A stretch of 6,551 nucleotides of DNA from an uncultured Angelakisella sp. (GTDB lineage: Bacteria > Bacillota > Clostridia > Oscillospirales > Ruminococcaceae), in contig CALGIL010000356.1 of the NCBI GenBank assembly GCA_937914895.1, positions 1 through 6,551 of the forward strand, read 5' to 3'. Positions 4,543 through 6,551 of the stretch are shown here, piece after piece. The translations under genes and the position numbers were made by a program. How positions within the stretch are numbered: the first letter of the stretch is position 1; each line of letters begins with the position of its first letter. The notes beneath the pieces are model-generated. The model was given only the letters and a program-made list of their open reading frames with translations, was not told the origin of the DNA and made no database searches.

Positions 4543-5583
4543 ATGAGAGTCGCACAGAGAATGGTGACCAGAAATTACATGAAAAGCCTGAACACGGCAC
4601 TGGGCAGACGCGCCGAGTCGCTGGAGCGCAGCGGCAGCGGGCTTAAGTTTAAAAAGCTGTCCGAAAATGTGGCGGACGGCACCCGGGCCATGCGCATCCA
4701 GGAGGAGCGCACCCACAGCCAGTCGGCCCTGGAAAACGTGGAGACGATTCTGCTGGAATATAACTCGGTGGACAGCACCATGGATTCCATCGACGCCTCC
4801 ATCCAGACCATCCAGGAAAAGGTCCTTAAGGCCATGAGCGACAGCCACGGCGAAACCAACCGCGATGTGCTGGCCTCCGAAATCAAAAACCTGCGGGACC
4901 AGATTCTGCAGTTTGTCAACGCCCAGTTTGCCGACAAGTACCTGTTTGGCGGCACCAACAACGCCGGCCCGGCCTTTGACCTGGACAGCGACGGCAAGGT
5001 CACCTTCAACGGCGTCAAGGTGGAGGACATCTACCGCAATGCCGACGGAAAATACTGCTTTTTGGACGCCGGCGGCATAGAGCAGCCGGTTCCCGACTGC
5101 GGCGACGTCTACATAGACATCGGCCTTGGCATGAAAATCGATTCCGGCACGCCCGACCCCCGCACCGCCTTTCAAATGTCCTTTGACAGCCTGCTGATGC
5201 TGGGCTACGGCGCGGGCAAGGCGGGCGAAAAGTACGGCACGCCGGTGGCCGGCAACGTCATCGACCTGCTGACCCAGCTGGAAAGCGCGGTGGCCGCCGA
5301 CAACAAGCAGGCCATAGACGACCTGCAGGGCCAGCTGGTAACCCTGAACGACAATATGCGCATGTCCCGCACCGACCTGGGCACCCGGGTCAATTACCTG
5401 GAACGGACGAAGGACCGCCTGGAAAACGACATTGACAATCTCAGCGAGATGGAATCCGCCCTCATCAGCGCGGACCCGGCGGAGGAGGCCATCAACATGA
5501 AGATGTGCGAGTATGTCTGGCTGGCCACGCTGCAGCTGGGCACACAGATCCTCCCCAGCTCGCTGCTGGACTTTCTGCGGTAA
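4543..5583 (+). CDS. flgL: Flagellar hook-associated protein 3, FlgL
   Basis: A 346-residue flagellin-related junction protein, the second hook-associated protein linking FlgK to the filament. The N-terminal flagellin-like helix begins MRVAQRMVTRNYMKSLN and continues through SLERSGSGLKFKKLSENVADGTRAM (26-50), the FlgL equivalent of the flagellin S-G-lysine region. The QFADKYLFGGTNNAGPAF segment (about 127-144), which is highly characteristic of FlgL, follows. The C-terminal helix ends MCEYVWLATLQLGTQILPSSLLDFLR (key features: LQLGTQILPSSLLDFL, 330-345), matching the conserved SLLDFL end. It is somewhat longer than B. subtilis FlgL (about 300), with the extra length in the middle variable domain. 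AAGGTG (4532-4537) serves as ribosome binding site, 30 nt after flgK. It is expected to be chaperoned by the FlgN encoded upstream. Confidence 0.96.
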   Translation: MRVAQRMVTRNYMKSLNTALGRRAESLERSGSGLKFKKLSENVADGTRAMRIQEERTHSQSALENVETILLEYNSVDSTMDSIDASIQTIQEKVLKAMSDSHGETNRDVLASEIKNLRDQILQFVNAQFADKYLFGGTNNAGPAFDLDSDGKVTFNGVKVEDIYRNADGKYCFLDAGGIEQPVPDCGDVYIDIGLGMKIDSGTPDPRTAFQMSFDSLLMLGYGAGKAGEKYGTPVAGNVIDLLTQLESAVAADNKQAIDDLQGQLVTLNDNMRMSRTDLGTRVNYLERTKDRLENDIDNLSEMESALISADPAEEAINMKMCEYVWLATLQLGTQILPSSLLDFLR

Positions 5584-5642
5584 CCGGTAAAAATATAAAA
5601 CCCCCCGGCTGCGGATGAATTGACAGAAAAGAGGGTGATACG

Positions 5643-6245
5643 ATGGAGCCGCTGATTAAGATCACTTCTTCGCCCATGCAGATGAAATACCAGATAGAGC
5701 CCGCGCGTCTGGAAAATCAAAAACCGACGCTGCCAAAATATGAGATCACCCACCGCCCCGCCAGGCTGCGGGTGGATTCTCAAAACGTGCAGGTCAGCCT
5801 GAACACCAAGGCGGCCTACCGCAGCATGGGCTTTTACGGCGCCGGCGACTGGGCCAGGGAGTACGGCCGCCGCGGGCAGGCCGCCGCGGACCAGGCCGAC
5901 GGCGAGGCGGCCCAGATGGGCAACGCCATGTCCATGATCCAGGACGGCGTCACCATTGCCCAAATTGTGCAAAGCCGCCTGATGCAGAACCCCGCCATGG
6001 CCGTGCACACCTTTATGCCCGCGGTGGGGCCGGAGATCTCCTGGACCCCGGACAGCATCGACATGGAGTACAGCCCCGACGCCCTGGAATTTGACTGGCA
6101 GACCCAGCGCAGCCTGATGAACTACGTGCCGGGCAAGTTCAGCATGGAAATTCTGCAGTATCCCAAGGTGTCCATCGAATACCTGGGCGGGATCAACTAT
6201 GTGCCGCCCAGCGCGGACCCGGAGTATGAGGAGGCCAGCGCGTAA
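5643..6245 (+). CDS. DUF6470 family protein (YviE-like, flagellar operon)
   Basis: A 200-residue protein similar in length and position to YviE of B. subtilis, which also sits between flgL and fliW. The N-terminal third has alternating short beta-like segments ending in Pro (PLIKITSSPMQMKYQIEPARLENQKPTLPKYEI in outline, residues 3-35). It is followed by LRVDSQNVQVSLNTKAAYRSMG (42-63), typical of DUF6470, and a helical region rich in Ala and Gln (about 67-92). Residues 93-115 (AMSMIQDGVTIAQIVQSRL) are another helix. The end returns to repeated beta segments with W-x-P and Y-x-P spacing (about 133-190). There is no signal peptide or membrane segment. Molecular function is unknown; the operon suggests a role in filament assembly or its regulation. 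AGAGGGTG (5630-5637) serves as ribosome binding site. The 59 nt before it holds no promoter that I can support: a perfect TTGACA at 5620-5625 has no -10 partner. Confidence 0.85.
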   Translation: MEPLIKITSSPMQMKYQIEPARLENQKPTLPKYEITHRPARLRVDSQNVQVSLNTKAAYRSMGFYGAGDWAREYGRRGQAAADQADGEAAQMGNAMSMIQDGVTIAQIVQSRLMQNPAMAVHTFMPAVGPEISWTPDSIDMEYSPDALEFDWQTQRSLMNYVPGKFSMEILQYPKVSIEYLGGINYVPPSADPEYEEASA

Positions 6246-6264
6246 GCGGGGACCCAATAGGCGT

Positions 6265-6311
6265 AAGAGGAAAAGCAGCTGTGACGGAGCATCCCATGGC
6301 TGCTTGCTCTT
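6265..6311 (+). promoter_or_regulatory. Stem-loop in the fliW leader with ACGGA in the loop
   Basis: AAGCAGC (6273-6279) pairs with GCTGCTT (6299-6305). The stem can extend inward to 6283/6295 with two G-U pairs, leaving an 11-nt loop that contains ACGGA. A further AAGAG (6265-6269) / CTCTT (6307-6311) stem lies below a small internal loop. Only four T residues follow (6310-6313), so it is a weak terminator at best and could be an attenuator or protein-binding hairpin. It sits between the DUF6470 gene stop and the fliW start. Confidence 0.5.
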
Positions 6312-6334
6312 TTGGGAAAGGACGGTGTCTGTAT

Positions 6335-6551
6335 ATGCGCATCCAGACAAGGGACTTTGGCGGCATCGAGGTCGCCGAAGAGGACGTGGTCACCTTTGAG
6401 GGGGCCATCTTCGGCTTTGAGGAGTACAAAAAATTCGTCTTCCTGTTTCAGGAAGACGTCAGCGAGCACTTTGTCTGGCTGCAGTCGGTGGAGGAGCCGG
6501 ACCTGTGCTTTATTTTGGTGGAGCCGGAGCTGGTGGCCCCGGGTTACCGCC
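6335..6551 (+). CDS. fliW: Flagellar assembly factor FliW (N-terminal 72 residues, runs off window)
   Basis: The first 72 codons are present; B. subtilis FliW is about 143 residues, so roughly half is missing. The visible part is characteristic: MRIQTRDFGGIEV (1-13), EEDVVTFEGAIFGFEEYKKFVFL (15-37), and FVWLQSVEEPDLCFILVEPELVAPGY (46-71), with the WLQS and PDL-F core of the family. FliW binds flagellin, and in Bacillus-type organisms it antagonises CsrA allosterically, so that flagellin translation follows secretion. The gene is normally followed by csrA. The ribosome binding site is modest: AAAGGA at 6317-6322 lies 12 nt away and GGTG at 6324-6327 lies 7 nt from the ATG. Position after flgL and the DUF6470 gene matches B. 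subtilis exactly. Confidence 0.95.
   Translation, partial: MRIQTRDFGGIEVAEEDVVTFEGAIFGFEEYKKFVFLFQEDVSEHFVWLQSVEEPDLCFILVEPELVAPGYR

Noticed and set aside
4516..5175. 219-codon antisense frame over flgL
   Set aside because: Val/His/Gly-rich mirror composition opposite a certain gene.
5620..5625. Perfect TTGACA before the DUF6470 gene
   Set aside because: The position 17 bp downstream is the start codon and shows no -10 element; the gene is more simply part of the upstream operon.
6265..6313. Rho-independent terminator ending the flgM operon before fliW
   Set aside because: Only four T residues follow a stem interrupted by an asymmetric loop, and fliW continues the conserved operon order.
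5394..6350. 318-codon antisense frame over the end of flgL and the DUF6470 gene
   Set aside because: Low-information antisense frame spanning two recognised genes and their intergenic gap.

Overview
The window looks like a chromosomal flagellar locus from a GC-rich, Gram-positive, motile anaerobe of the Bacillota, most likely class Clostridia (an Oscillospiraceae-like organism would fit). The reasons are the gene order flgM-flgN-flgK-flgL-DUF6470(YviE-like)-fliW, which matches Bacillus subtilis, strong AGGAGG-type ribosome binding sites, TTG and GTG starts, and high-GC coding sequence. Genus is not resolvable from the sequence alone.

Layout. The left part (1-1980) is read on the minus strand. 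It holds, in transcription order, an orphan ParA-type ATPase (1195-1965, TTG start), a ComFB-domain protein four bases behind it (717-1190), and then a separately promoted gene (627 to beyond position 1). That last gene encodes a tandem 11-residue-repeat, coiled-coil-like protein that runs off the window. About 190 bp (1966-2159) separates parA from the rightward flagellar genes. It contains a good vegetative promoter for parA and a dense set of inverted repeats, but no convincing promoter for the flagellar genes.

The right part (2160-6551) is a tight plus-strand late-flagellar operon: FlgM (anti-sigma factor), FlgN (chaperone), FlgK and FlgL (hook-filament junction proteins), a DUF6470/YviE-like protein, and the first 72 codons of FliW (assembly factor and CsrA antagonist). 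FlgN is expected to chaperone FlgK and FlgL. FlgM holds the flagellar sigma factor until hook completion. FliW couples flagellin level to CsrA-dependent translation; csrA is expected just past the right edge.

Main points of interest: the 13-copy 33-bp repeat gene that is open across the whole left edge; a ParA-ComFB pair facing the flagellar operon, in a position comparable to comF-yvyF-flgM of B. subtilis; repeated TTTTGC elements and nested inverted repeats in the divergent control region; and a stem-loop in the fliW leader that shows an ACGGA motif in its loop.
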